A stretch of DNA of 64,000 nucleotides from contig OZ020268.1 of NCBI GenBank assembly GCA_963971225.1, forward strand, positions 57,039,900-57,103,899. Direction: 5' to 3'. How positions within the stretch are numbered: position 1 is the stretch's first letter; the number at the start of each line of letters is the position of its first letter. The notes below the pieces were generated by a model that did no database searches, was not told the DNA's origin, and saw nothing but the letters and a program-made list of their open reading frames with translations. The DNA is from Melieria omissa. Taxonomy: Eukaryota > Arthropoda > Insecta > Diptera > Ulidiidae. Position numbers and translations under genes: made by a program. This document shows, piece by piece, positions 45,691-57,167 of this stretch.

Positions 45691-47000
45691 AAGGTTACAC
45701 TGAATACATAGACTTCTGATTAAAACTATTCTAATTTTCAGCTTTGCGATGTTTTCTTACGACCAGTGGTAGTGTTAATTTCAAAGTTCATGAGTTCAAA
45801 GATAATTTTTAGAAAAGGTGCAATGAGTACTTCGAAAAGGCAGTAACACTAAAAAAAATAGACTTCTGATAGAAACAACGTAAACAAACAACTTTGTTTA
45901 CGATTTGCGATGTTTTTCATAACTACTTTTAGTGGAATTTATGTATTCCTATGTTTAAGTAAGTTTAATTTTTTCTTTTTTAAACCAATAACAATAAAAA
46001 TGTCTTGAAAAGAACTTGGAGAATACTCAAAAACATAGAGAACATAAATGTTGATCAAAAACAATGCTAACACCTTATTTTAAGCTTTTCGATGATTTAT
46101 TATGACATTCATGCAATGTCTAAAAAATTCTATGTTTTCGTTATAAAACTAATGTGTAATAAAATTATCTTAAAAGGTACTTGAAAAATGCTTAAAAACA
46201 TAAAAAACATAAAATTTGATCAGAAACATTACTTACACCATATTAAACGCGTTTCGATGTTTTTCCGTGACCATTTTTAGTGGTATTCATGCATTGCAAA
46301 GCTCATTTTCAAAAAAAGTTTCATGAAAAGTTCTTCGAAAAGGCACAAAAACGCCAAAAACATAGACCTCTGATAGAAATAACGTCAAACAACTTATTTT
46401 AAGCTTTGCGATGTCTTTCGTGACTAGTTTTAGTAGTACTTATGCGTTGCAATGTTTAAGCAAATTCAATTCAATTTTAGTTATTGAACTAATTTTTAAT
46501 ACTCGTACAACTGTCTGGAAAACTACTTAAAAAATGCTCAAAAACATAGAAAACATAAAACTTGATCAGAAAAAATTATAACACCTTATTAAAAGTTTTG
46601 TGTTGTTTTTTTTTTAAGATTAATTTAACTGGTGTTTATGCATTGTAATATTTAAGAAAATTCGATGTTTTTGTTATATAACTTAAGTTTAGTTAAATAG
46701 TTTTAAAAAGTACTTGGAAATTGTTCATAAATATAGAGAACATAACATTCGATCAGAAAAAATGCCAATAACTTCTTTTAAGTTTTTCGATGTTGTTCGA
46801 CAACTATTTTGAGTGGTATATAAAAAACGTATAAGGCAAGTTTTAGAATTGGAAAATCTTAAAATAAAAAGTATATGAAGAACAACGAATATCGAAACAT
46901 AGAATTTTATGGCGGAAAACATCGAATTATACAACCTTCGATCAGTTGAAGCAAAAAGTTTACAAAAAAATAAACAAAAAGCTAAATTTTAATGATTTTG
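45690..47000. repeat. Degenerate tandem repeats, about 170-bp unit
   Basis: Seven or eight diverged units with ACATAGAAAACATAAAACTT, TTTAAGCTTTGCGATGTTTT, TTTTAGTGGTATTTATGCAT and GAAAAGTACTTGGAAAATG, starting near 45850, 46030, 46195, 46370, 46545 and 46730. Confidence 0.8.
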
Positions 47001-47384
47001 TTGACCAATTTTATAGAAATTTTCACGCAATGTGAGCTACAAAGTGCAATGTTATATTTTTTAATTTTCAAACTTTCACTGATATCAGCAGAAGTTCACA
47101 AAAATTTAACGGATAAACTAGCTTTGTAAACAGTACGCACCGATGACAAGCGAATGAACGGAAGCAGATGAACATTTCATCAGCCCACTTAGGTCCACTT
47201 ACTTTTTACTAAATTTAATGAATGCAGAGCGTCATTTGTTTGATCATTTGTCAAAAATGATTCAGTTGTCGTTTTAAAGGTCGATTTAGGTATCATTGAA
47301 GCCATACTTTTTACTATAATTTTAAAGATTGACTAGATAGTAGTGATTAACTCAGCATATATCAAAGATATCAATGACACTTAA
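47001..47384. other. Unassigned
   Basis: Nothing recognisable up to the TTAA at 47381-47384. Confidence 0.4.
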
Positions 47385-47668
47385 AACGTTCTACCCGGCG
47401 TGGACCACTGGTGGTTCACGGACACTGCGCTTATCTGGCGGCGCGGACCACCGGTGGTCCACAGGAAAATTCATTTATCTGGCGGCGCGGACCACTGGTG
47501 GTCCACAAACGTTTATAATTTTATTTCAAAAACCATACTGGAAAGAGACAAAGTGCTAATATAAAATACAGTGCGATGCGCCGTAAGAAAGTGCCGCTAT
47601 ACGAACAACTTGTCATCTCGTGCACACAATGCGTAGAAACATCGAAAAAATGCGCCGGGTAAAACGTG
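47385..47668. mobile_element. TTAA-type MITE with three evenly spaced palindromes
   Basis: A 284-bp element. The left end is AACGTTCTACCCGGCG and the right end CGCCGGGTAAAACGTG, flanked by TTAA at 47381-47384 and 47669-47672. Inside are GGACCACTGGTGGTTC (47401), GGACCACCGGTGGTCC (47445) and GGACCACTGGTGGTCC (47489), exactly 44 bp apart; the last two are perfect or near-perfect palindromes. piggyBac-like by target site. No ORF. Confidence 0.82.
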
Positions 47669-47672
47669 TTAA

Positions 47673-48640
47673 ATGTCAAAATATTTAGTGTAGTTTGCCA
47701 TTTCATCATGAACCGTTTTACTGTTGCCGAACGTGCTAAAATGTTAAAAAAAATCTCTTAGTTATTCATTTAACTATCATTTCCATTATCGTCCTTATTA
47801 TCTTCCCAGCTCCCATTTCATGCCTAATATGCACTTTTTAGGCCTAAAATCTCATTTTCAGCCAACATTTATCTTTTATGTCTCAAAGGTTATTTTCGTT
47901 TTCGAGCAACCGAATTCGCATGCCTTAAATAACAAATCTGTAATATCTCAGCACAGTAAAACAACTACTCGCACTTTGCTCGCCGTTAGCTGCTCGCCAA
48001 TCGTCCATAAACCTATCGTTAAAGACGGCCCCTGGATGCAGCGGCGAGGTAAATCACTTCCGTTTTACTGCACGCCACATACGGCATTATCGCTCAAAGT
48101 TCAAATCAAACTTTACGAGTTCCAACCACAGCCACCGTCGGCGATCGGTTGATATCGGTGCGATTTCGCAGGACCATATTTTTTGCTTGGAGTGCAGTAC
48201 GAATATAATCGCTTGTATTATCGGCAGTGATATGTGGGAAGGGGGGCACCACGAAGCGCAATCGACATTCACAGCGCCGTTGCGGGTGCCAAAGTGCAGG
48301 TTAGGAAGCAATCGGCTCATAAATTTTACGCAGCAACAGCAAAGCTACGTTTAGCATAGCAATGCGCAGACAAGTGTGTAAGGGTGGGTGTGCGCTCATT
48401 CGAATCGGTTTCGTGCGTGTTTGTGTTTTCGTGTGTCGATGTTTGTGTCAGTATTGTTGTTGTGTTTTGCAATGTGGTCTCCTTACTTTTTGGGGTTTCG
48501 TGCCGCTTGCGCTGCGTGTCTGAGACACCTATACGAAACAAATACGCACATCGACACAAACACACACACACACAGATTTCTATAGAAAATTTTTAATGAT
48601 TTTAGAGGAGACACCGTGGTCGCAATTAAAGGTGGAACAA
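47673..48640. other. Unique non-coding DNA
   Basis: No gene supported. GTGT/GTTG-rich stretch at 48400-48475 and CACA run at 48555-48573. Confidence 0.45.
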
Positions 48641-48689
48641 AATGTGGAATGTGCATATGAAAAATTTTGAGTAATCTTGAACAAATGCA

Positions 48690-49310
48690 GATAACTCATT
48701 TTTGAAAGAAACGTATTTTTTCTCATTTTTTGACAAGATTGATTAACTTGAGATATAATTTCACCTCAAAGGGCAATTTTATGAAGTTTTTGTCTGGCGG
48801 CAACTGTTGTAAAGACAAAATTTGCTTATATCGGCAGCCGTTATGACATATAACGACATATAACGTTTGACTTGTACTGAAATTTTTATTATTAATATTA
48901 AATTGGCGACCATTGTATGACATATTTCATATAACGTTCAAGTTTGATGAAGTTTTTTGACTGTAAAACATTAAATTTGCTTTTAACGGGGGCCGTTATA
49001 TGTCAAATGGCATATGATGTTAAGGATTTTTTAATGTTCTAGACGTCCATAAACTGTTGTGGGTAAAATAAATCACTGTAAATGTAAAACTTGCTTATAA
49101 CGGTGCCGTTTAATGTCAAATTACAGATATTTTAAAATTAAATCAAGATTTTGGCACGCATAAATCGTTGTAGATATTTCTAATGCTTATAACGGCACCC
49201 GTTATATGCCACATGTCATATAACGTACATCATTTATGGCTTTAAATGTTATATAATGTGGTTTTGAACAAAAAAAATGAAATTCAATATAGCATTGAAA
49301 TGAAATAACG
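48690..49310. repeat. Tandem repeats with CGTTATATGTCATATAACG words
   Basis: Four diverged units near 48825, 48970, 49095 and 49187. Each has CTTATAACGGCAGCCGTTAT or a variant and one or more ATGTCATATAACG words that are partly palindromic. Spacing is about 95-145 bp. Confidence 0.75.
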
Positions 49311-51377
49311 GCCAAATTGACCTCGATAGACTGCACAGTGCGCTTTCTTATGACTCCAAACTTGGCAAAACGCCTTAGTTACTTCGATATACTAAAATAG
49401 CCGACACTTCTGCCAGATTGCTGTAGGAATAAATTTTCCTCAGCCAAATTTGATCCACCCTAGTGGCTACCAGCCTGACGGTGCGCATATGGCGGCGGCT
49501 TAGCAACGATTTGAATCGTGCCAGCAATATTGAGGCACGAGCGCGAACAGGTGACTGCGTGAATGCGAGCTGTAAGTGGGAGACAGAACAGGACACGCGG
49601 GGTGCTGCCTTAGCGTGTAGTGTGGGGATGTGGAGCTGACATTTTCCAGCAGTTAACCGGTTTTATTTATATTTGCATATGGCAGTTTACTGCTGCTTTG
49701 CTGTTCGGCGGGTTACCTGACATGGTTTCACGCAAAGCACTGCGACCGAGACAAGTTGAGGGGGTTTTGACAACAATGTGTGAGGTGCAGTGTATCGATG
49801 GAGATCGCAAGCGCCTCCCGTCGTGGTGTCTGCCGGTTGGGGCGCAATCCATTGCTGCTTACAGACAGTTGAAGTGGCGTTGAATGCGGTGGTGTGCGCG
49901 CACGCGGCACTTGTAGTGGCGCACGCACTTTTCGTAATTTGGCATTTGGCAAAGATGAATTTCAGGTCGTCAAAAGAAGACAGCCGAACAGCATAAAATA
50001 AATAAAATAAAAAAAATGAAGCAACAAAAATACAAAAAAATTCCAATGCCATTTTTACGCGTGAAAAGTGCAAAAATATGTACGGCGACGGTGTCAAGGA
50101 GTGTTGGGCTGTTGATTGCGCTGACGAGAATGAAATGTCTGGCGCGCTGTGTGGTTGTTGTTGCGTGTGTTCGTGTTGCCACACTTTACCGAAAAGCCAT
50201 CTAGATTTAAGCTGATTCTGCGGTGTTGACATTTTTTCGCGCCTACGCTGTCCCCATTCTCGCAACAAAACCTAACCACACTCCTTTCGCTGAGCAGGCG
50301 ATAATCCCTCAATCCACTGCGGATCCTAATTGAAAAGTGAGGCATTTGGCGCCCTAAGCCAGCTGTCTGAATTTACACGACGACAGCACCAACAAAAACA
50401 AGAGCTACAACGACAAAGGAGCATCAGCAATGGCATTAAATGCATGAATTGGAAATTTTGAACGTATTCGTAGGGCGATTGTGATTTTCTCATAAGCGTT
50501 TTTGTGTTATTGTTGTGAGTGTGGGCGGGTGAAATAGAGAAGGCGGCAGGGGAATGAAAGACTTACTGCTATTAAGTTCTGTGTAGGCAGACTGAGCCTA
50601 AACACAATTTTACTCACACATATGTGTACTGATTTGAATTCATACGTACCTGGAAAGATAAAACAGAATAATGCTTTTAACATATTTGTGGGAAAATATT
50701 TAAACACGTTTTCTACTTATTTATTAACAACAACAAAATGTAAAATAAATTTGATTTTTTTAATTTAATCCTTTTCTATTTGTGTATATTCCTCAAAATT
50801 CTTTTTCAATATTTCCATAGTAAATTTAAGCGCATTAGAAATATTTGATAGAAATATTTGATTTTGCATATAAATAACTGATAAATGTGTTTGAATTGCA
50901 TTGAACCGTTGGTTACTTATTTTAATATATTTTTGTATACTGAGCTAAAATTGTTTATGGAAAAATGTTGTTTTGCTTGACTGCTTAAAAATTTGGCGCA
51001 TTTCTTCTTCAGTTAGAAATAATGAAAGATTGGGCGACATATATGACAAACTGGCTTAGAAGATTTTTCAGAGAATTTCAGTGGTAGAGGGGAATGTGAG
51101 AGAATGGCCAAGAGAGGGGCAGTACTGGAAATTTAAGTAATCTTGTTTGTATTTTTTTTTAATAAAAGTCAAGGAATGCTCCCTACATAGAAACGCGTCC
51201 TGTGTGGATTCTGAATGGACAAACTTCAATTTGGCAAGGGATATGAGCGAATTAATACTAGGAGTACCGGGCTTGGCTTCATACATACAACTATCGTAAG
51301 TGGTCAAATGACGGTATTCAGCGCTTTTAAAGATATCGGTTGAATCTGAAGAAATTTTTCAATGTAAGCATTAAAAC
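49311..51377. other. Unique non-coding DNA
   Basis: No gene supported. The 193-residue minus-strand frame at 49687-50268 is Cys/Thr/Ser-rich with no domain and overlapping open frames on both strands. Confidence 0.5.
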
Positions 51378-51410
51378 GGCAGCCGCCGTGGCTCAGTTGG
51401 TTAGTGCGCG
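51378..51410 (+). mobile_element. SINE head fragment
   Basis: Only the first 33 bp of SINE subfamily 1 (GGCAGCCGCCGTGGCTCAGT, then TGGTTAGTGCGCG) are present, directly joined to hAT sequence. A deletion joint is likely. Confidence 0.85.
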
Positions 51411-51411
51411 T

Positions 51412-51583
51412 TGGTTAGATCATGAGAAGTTCATCTATTAGGTTTTAAGTGGGTGTTCACAGAAGAGATAAAGCAAATAGTAAACATTTTCACAATTATA
51501 TATTGTTACATCAAATTGGATTAATGAATTCATCCACCAAGGGGGATCTATTCCCTTAATTCCCTCCCCTGGGGACGCCACTG
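51412..51583 (+). mobile_element. hAT element right-end fragment, copy 3
   Basis: Matches the right 170 bp of the element at 36869-38748 (TATTAGGTTTTAAGTGGGTG, AGATAAAGCAAATAGTAA) and ends CCTGGGGACGCCACTG. The left part is missing. Confidence 0.88.
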
Positions 51584-51805
51584 ATCCGGATCCTTAATTC
51601 TCTTTTTGTACTCATGTTCTCGCATTTTTCTGGTCCCCGGCTTCCGCTGTTTGTATGATTATTATAATACTCGTAATTCGTTGTTCAACACCCGACGAAT
51701 AAGAACTTACAAACTGAACCAACCGTGTACTTATTTTCCCCGCTCCGCCGCGAACTTTAACAATATACTTGTGTAAGCAGTGGCAACTCCCATCGCCAAC
51801 GCAAC

Positions 51806-52620
51806 GAAGTACTCGCACGCACAAAACGAAGGAGAAACAACGAAAACTGGCAGCATCGCCAACGAAACGAAGTGCTCGCACGCACATCCACGACAACGAA
51901 CGACGGAGTCCCGCCATTGCAACGAAGTGCTCGCACGCACCATCACGTAAACGATCGGCGGAGTCCCGCCAACGCAACCAAGTGCTCGCACGCACCTCCA
52001 CGAAAACGAAAACTGGCAGCATCGCCAACGCAACGAAGTGCTCGCACGCACAAAACGAAGGAGAAACAACGAAAATTGGCAGCATCGCCAACGCAACGAA
52101 GGGCTCGCACGCACATCCACGAAAACGAACGACGGAGTCCCGCCATTGCAACGAAGTGCTCGCACGCACCATCACGTAAACGATCGGCGGAGTCCCGCCA
52201 ACGCAACCAAGTGCTCGTACGCACCTCCACGAAAACGAAAATTGGCAGCATCGCCAATGCAACCAAGTGCTCGCACGCACAAAACGAAGAAGAAACAACG
52301 GAAATTGGCAGCATCGCCAACGCAACGAAGTGCTCGCACGGACAAAACGAAGGAGAAACAACGAAAACTGGCAGCATCGACAACGCAACGAAGTGCTCGC
52401 ACGCACATCCACGAAAACGAGCGGCAGAGTCCCGCCAACGCAGCATAGTGCTCGCACGCACCAAACGAAGGGAAAAAGGAACGAAAATCGGTAGCATTGC
52501 CAGCGCAACAAAGTGCTCGCACACACCACCACGTCAACGAGTGGCGCGGCCCCGCTAACGCAGCATAGTGCTCGCACGCACAAGCGAAAGAAAAACGGGA
52601 AATTGGCAACAGGGCCGATC
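51806..52620. repeat. Higher-order tandem array, 229-bp period
   Basis: Fourteen copies of a core GAAGTGCTCGCACGCAC (some CAAGTG/CATAGTG), starting at 51806, 51869, 51924, 51979, 52035, 52098, 52153, 52208, 52264, 52327, 52390, 52445, 52510 and 52565. Intervals are 63-55-55-56, repeated exactly once, then 63-63-55-65-55. Four spacer types alternate, so the true period is 229 bp (51806 to 52035 to 52264). It lies directly upstream of the Gag start and may be the 5' leader of the retrotransposon. All-frame openness on both strands comes from the repeat. Confidence 0.9.
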
Positions 52621-52654
52621 CGCTAAAACATCTTAAAAAAAAAGAAAAACGAAC

Positions 52655-54112
52655 ATGCGAATGTCGAAAATAAAGGATTTGAAAGTGGACCGCTTGAAGT
52701 TCTGTTTGCGCGAAAGGCAGTTGCTACGACGGGCACGCGGGACCAATTGATACAGCGGCTGAACATGTTCGAGCAGTCCGACGAAATCGCGTTGCCCGAA
52801 GCGGAGGCAGACGAGCAAACAGCGGAGGTAACGACAGTGGCACAGCTCCAAGACGACATCAAGCAGCTCCGCGATATGGTGGCGCAGCTTATGCAAGCGC
52901 AAAACGGCAACGGCAACACTCGCGTCGCGCAGCCGGCGGGTGAAGACGCTGGGCAGGCCGCAACGCTGCCAACAACGAACGATAGCACAATCGCGACCAG
53001 TGACTGCGCAGCCGCGCCGACATATGCGAACGACCCGGTGGCTCCACCACACGGCACGCCTCGGTGCGGGAAATCGCCGACACCCTTCCGGATTTTGACC
53101 CGACGAACGACACCAGCATCACGGTGGACCAGTTCATTGACCGGGTCAACAAGGTGGTCGACATATACCAATGGATGACCGGTTCCTGCTGCTAGCCATC
53201 TATACGCGGCTGAAAGGGTTTGCCCGATTGTGGCTGGATGCGTCGCCTGTCCTGCATAACAGGTGGGCCGACTTGGCCGACGCGTTGCGGGCCGAGTTTG
53301 GCACGACTCCCGACGAAGCGGAGGTCCATTATGTAATGGCCAATGCGGCGAGACAGCCAAAAGAAACAATCAGAGAGTATTGTTTCCGCATTTCCTCGCT
53401 AGGTGTCCGCTACCACCTGAGTGAAGCCGCAGTGATACGCTACTCCAGGTCCGGGCTTAAGCACCGGGAGCTGCAGCAGAGCCTTGCTGCAGTGAAATTC
53501 ACTACAATGAAGCAGATGAGGGACGCCGTCGAAGACTACTTCGCCAATCGTGGCCGGCTATACGAATCAAAAACCGAGCAACCGACAGAACGGGAAGACC
53601 CCAATGTGAAGATGGACGATGCAGGCCACCAAGATGGCTCCAGAGCGCAGTTAAAGTGCTACAACTGCAATAAACCGGGACATTTTGCTAACAAATGCCC
53701 ACTACCACAAAAACGTCACCGCTGCACGACGTGCGGCAAAGTGCACCCGAATGGTGCAAATTGCAATGAGACCCCAGCGGTTTCACGACGACTGAGCGCG
53801 ACGGATTTGGACGAATGCTTCCAAAAGATCGTCTACATACAATCACTACCGAAAGACCGGCACGTCATCGAGGAACTGCCACATGCCCAGCGTACACAAC
53901 GACACTACACCTCCGTCTACGCATCCGACCAGCTGAAGCCATGGTGCCAGTTGCCACCGGACGATGCCGACAACTCTGATCCCGAGGATAACCCGCCGCC
54001 GGACGTGTCGTGCGAGGACGCTACGAATGGTCAGGAAAGCCGACTGCAAGCAGTGGCAACTCCGTCCCATCCGCAAGACGGTTGGCAATGCCGTCGACGA
54101 AAGGACAGTTGA
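52655..54112 (+). pseudogene. LTR-retrotransposon Gag with SAP domain and zinc knuckle
   Basis: Order: start at 52655 (or 52661); an N-terminal SAP-like motif (KVDRLKFCLRERQL, then after a frameshift near 52705 TTGTRDQLIQRL); an acidic and coiled-coil segment (VAQLQDDIKQLRDMVAQLMQ); a Pro/Ala-rich linker; then, after a second shift near 53050 and a third near 53173, the capsid-like retrotrans_gag domain (LKGFARLWLDASPVLHNRWA). It ends with zinc knuckle CYNCNKPGHFANKC, a second Cys-His cluster CTTCGKVHPNGANC and a C-terminal tail. This is a Ty3/gypsy-type Gag. No protease, RT or integrase follows and no LTR was found. The three frame changes make it a relic. SAP domains bind AT-rich DNA. Confidence 0.8.
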
Positions 54113-54748
54113 GTTTGAGAGACGAATCCAAGCCGACGCGTGGTGAAATTAATAGTTGTTCATTGAATTTAATTCTTTCAGCGTTTTGAATACAACATAA
54201 ATAAATAACGAGTTGATTAGTCTTCACTTGAATAATTAAACAAATAGCGAATTTCAAGTTCAATGAATTAATTTTCAAGTTAAAAAAATAGGACAGTGAA
54301 GCAAAAAATAAATTAAAAAATACAAAAATATAAGATACCTTGCTAATGGATTTGCTTCAACTGCTTCACCAATGCAGTCCTTGCAACGATATAATGCAGT
54401 ATAATGATTCAAACACTTTGAGATTTTACAGTGGACACCTACAAATCGTGTTTTAAGATATATCTATTATTATTTCTGGATTCCTTTCACTGTTGGCAAT
54501 TATGCTTTGAAGTCGAAAAGGTAGCTGACTAATACAGAACAGTGTTAATTGTTGGAAGGAAATGTACGGAAAACGAATTGTTGAATGAGGAAATAGATCT
54601 TCTATTGACCACTTAGTTCCATCATATTTCAAAGAAAAAACATTCCATTCAAGTAGAACATGCTCAACATGTTATTGTTCTTGCTGAAATAAGTAGTCGG
54701 ATATCGACTTCATTATCACCTTCGTCATCGCAGTGTTCACGTAAACTA

Positions 54749-55098
54749 ATAATAATAATAATTAATAATTGATTGGCACGACAGCCCGCTTACGCGAGAC
54801 TAAGGCCTAGCTTCCCGCAACCACCCGTGTTGTGCGTGTGAATTTTGTACGCGGGTGGAAGGGACCTACAGTTTTATGCCGGTTCCGAACGGCAGGTTGG
54901 GAGCTTTTTCATAGGCAATTTTTGCTCTCAGAGGTTTGCCATTTCCAGCTGAGAGGACAGCCACCGAAAGAGAAAACGAGTTTCCCGTTATTTTTTTTTT
55001 TTTTTTTAGGTGTTACTACCTGCAGAATTCGATCTTGCGTCGCTCTGCATGCGACTCGTTGGACCGCGCACTAACCAACTGAGCCACGGCGGCTGCCG
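54749..55098 (-). mobile_element. tRNA-headed SINE, subfamily 1, full length
   Basis: Minus-strand SINE flanked by a perfect 12-bp duplication TCACGTAAACTA (54737-54748, 55099-55110). The tail on the minus strand is an ATT-rich run. It has the long subfamily-1 head. Inserted inside hAT copy 2. Confidence 0.93.
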
Positions 55099-55200
55099 TC
55101 ACGTAAACTACCATATTTTAAATCAGTATCGAAGCTTCGTTTTGTTCAAGGTTCAAAAAATAATTTGTAGAATCGTCATTATTATCTCTAGCAGCAACCG

Positions 55201-55515
55201 AAATAATATTGAAACGATAAAGCACTCTGTGCTGAATGCTTTTTTATGCACGAATGCTTTTCAAGCATACTTTTAGGCATGCACTTTGAAGTATGGCAAA
55301 TTTGGTATAATTCGCTTGGATAGTCCGATATGGCAAGGATGGTTCGCGAAAGGTAATGAACTTTGCTAGAACAATCGAGATAGAAAGTACAACTGGAATG
55401 AGCAATAAACTTCGGCGCGATAACAAAAGTGGAGTCTGTGCTGAGCAAGCAAAGGGGAAACATGCAATAGTAGTGTAAAGTAGAACAAGTGTAAATGTGT
55501 AAATAAAGTGATTGT
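55201..55515. other. Unassigned DNA inside the nest
   Basis: Absent from hAT copy 1; no ORF or repeat recognised. Either an extra part of the longer hAT copy or a separate insertion. Confidence 0.4.
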
Positions 55516-55639
55516 TACCCTGCAGGAAAGAAGTAGTCAGTTGCCAAAAGTAACTAATTTTAAACTAATTATTTGACAACTCATTTGTAACTGATTGAAA
55601 AATCATGCATGGCAATACAGTTCGCCTTTAATTTTTTTT

Positions 55640-56975
55640 TATTTATTTATTTAGTGAATGAATAAACAATTCTTACAGACTAATAACAATATATATTCAA
55701 ACAATTCATTTAAAAAATTCAGCTAAGTTTCTTAAAACTAAGCTTTTAGGAAGCGCGAGATCAAGTTCAGGAACAGAATTTAAGTTGCAAAGAGCTCTAG
55801 TAATTGGAGCATTTTTGATATAATCAAATCTGCAGAACCCAACATTGAAATAATCAATATGCCTGAGTGTGCGAGATGGTACAGAGAATGGGATTCTTTG
55901 CAACAACTCGGGACAGTCGACAGCGCCGTTTATGACATTGAATATGAACGAGCAAGACAGATAGGAACGCCGGCCTTCCAGTGATTTAAGGTTAAGAAGC
56001 AAACAGCGGGAATCATAAGATGGGATAGGATCATAAAAGTTGAGGGAACGAAGGGCGAAGCGTAAGAAAACTTTTTGTATGCGTTCAATACGGTTAATGT
56101 GGGAAGCATGATAAGGACGCCAAATAAACGAGGCATATTCAAGGTTAGACCTAACATAGGAGGAGTAAAGTGATTTAAGAGTATATGGGTCGGAGAAAGA
56201 AGAACAGTGACGACGAATAAATGCTAACATGGAATATGCTTTGGAGACGACAAAGTTGGTGTGGGAAGAAAAGGACAACTTCGAATCGAAGAATAGACCA
56301 AGGTCCTTAAGCTCTTTCATCATCCCAAGAGTGGAGCCAGAAATAGTAAAATACCTATACGTAGGGTTATCCTTCCTGGAGAATAACACATGAAAGCATT
56401 TTTTGATATTAAGAAACAGACGATTCTGTTCACACCACCCGTGAAGATTATCAAGGTCCGATTGCAGTGCAACAGAATCAGAAGGCGACCTTCTGATAAT
56501 ATATATCTTCAGATCATCAGCGTACAGAAGAAACTTAGCTGAGAGAAAGCAAGAGCCGATGTCATTAATGAACAGGACGAAGAGCAGTGGTCCCAAGATA
56601 CTGCCTTGGGGGACTCCAGAGGAGGCCACAAAAGGCATGGAAGGAGTGTTGTCAATTACAACGGTACAACACCTATTCGATAAGAAGGACCCGACCCACT
56701 TAAGAAAAGACGAGTGGATACCAAGGCGTTCAAGCTTAGAAACAAGGATGCTGTGCGAAACTCTATCAAAGGCCTTTGCAAAATCCGTATAGATGGCATC
56801 AACTTCATTGCCGTCCTTAAAAGCCGCAAGACAATCCTCAGTAAATACTGCTAAATTAGAAACTGTAGATCTGCCACTTACGAACCCATGCTGATTAGGG
56901 CAAATCTGATTGCGTACTGCAGGGACAGTTTTTTCCTTGACAATTCCCTCAAAGAGTTTTGAGAACCGTATTGGA
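55640..56975 (-). mobile_element. CR1/Jockey-type LINE, 5'-truncated
   Basis: Truncated copy on the minus strand with the RT from the fingers to the stop at 55706, followed by a short 3' UTR and an A-rich (TAAA)n tail (about 55625-55660 on the plus strand reads TTTATTTATTTATTTAG). The 5' truncation joint is at about 56975, where LOA-like RNase H coding begins. No stop interrupts the coding, so it is one of the younger insertions. Confidence 0.82.
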
Positions 56976-56980
56976 CCATT
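55706..56980 (-). CDS. LINE reverse transcriptase (partial, open)
   Basis: About 420 residues of ORF2. Visible: NQHGFVSGRSTVSNLAVF, motif A AIYTDFAKAFDRVSHSILV, motif B SGVPQGSILGPLLFVLFIND, active site LLYADDLKIY, then thumb SYSMLAFIRRHC-like (KAYSMLAFIRRHCSSFSDPY), RIERIQKVFLRFALRSLNF and the C-terminal helices. The first 20-odd residues of the open frame upstream (to 57043) come from the neighbouring LINE read out of frame. Endonuclease and ORF1 are missing through 5' truncation. It is related to, but not identical with, the RT at 14089-16470. Confidence 0.88.
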   Translation of the reverse strand, partial: NGPIRFSKLFEGIVKEKTVPAVRNQICPNQHGFVSGRSTVSNLAVFTEDCLAAFKDGNEVDAIYTDFAKAFDRVSHSILVSKLERLGIHSSFLKWVGSFLSNRCCTVVIDNTPSMPFVASSGVPQGSILGPLLFVLFINDIGSCFLSAKFLLYADDLKIYIIRRSPSDSVALQSDLDNLHGWCEQNRLFLNIKKCFHVLFSRKDNPTYRYFTISGSTLGMMKELKDLGLFFDSKLSFSSHTNFVVSKAYSMLAFIRRHCSSFSDPYTLKSLYSSYVRSNLEYASFIWRPYHASHINRIERIQKVFLRFALRSLNFYDPIPSYDSRCLLLNLKSLEGRRSYLSCSFIFNVINGAVDCPELLQRIPFSVPSRTLRHIDYFNVGFCRFDYIKNAPITRALCNLNSVPELDLALPKSLVLRNLAEFFK

Positions 56981-57155
56981 TCTGGTTGGCCCGATTTTTG
57001 AATTCTTGTTTGACACAATGCCTGAAATGAGCTCTGCTAACACCTATGATTGGCTCAGGTCCATAGGGTCGTTTTGCCGCCCCTTCCTTTGCCAATCTGT
57101 CCGCTTTCTCATTTCCATCGTGCCCACAGTGCGCAGGAACCCAGTGTATTATCAC
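56976..57155 (-). pseudogene. LOA/R1-like RNase H end, frame-shifted
   Basis: Continues the RNase H: IIHWVPAHCGHDGNEKADRL, with the fourth catalytic Asp in KADRLA, then PEPIIGVSRAHFRHCVKQEF. It ends abruptly at the joint to the other LINE. Confidence 0.8.
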
Positions 57156-57167
57156 CCGGTTATCCTT

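Noticed and set aside
49687..50268. 193-residue minus-strand frame
   Set aside because: No domain; Cys/Thr/Ser-rich by composition; several overlapping frames equally open.
51612..52583. Long open frames on both strands (323 residues minus, 228 plus) over the 229-bp array
   Set aside because: All are translations of the tandem repeat, which lacks stops in several frames; no domain and no consistent frame with the Gag downstream.
51806..52620. CRISPR-like array (constant core, variable spacers)
   Set aside because: Spacers are only four recurring types, the cores vary, and the context is a eukaryotic retroelement; it is a higher-order tandem repeat.
51775..54063. Direct repeat AAGCAGTGGCAACTCC (51775-51790 and 54048-54063) as a pair of LTR edges
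   Set aside because: Only 16 bp match, the second copy lies within Gag coding, and no LTR-length similarity surrounds either one.
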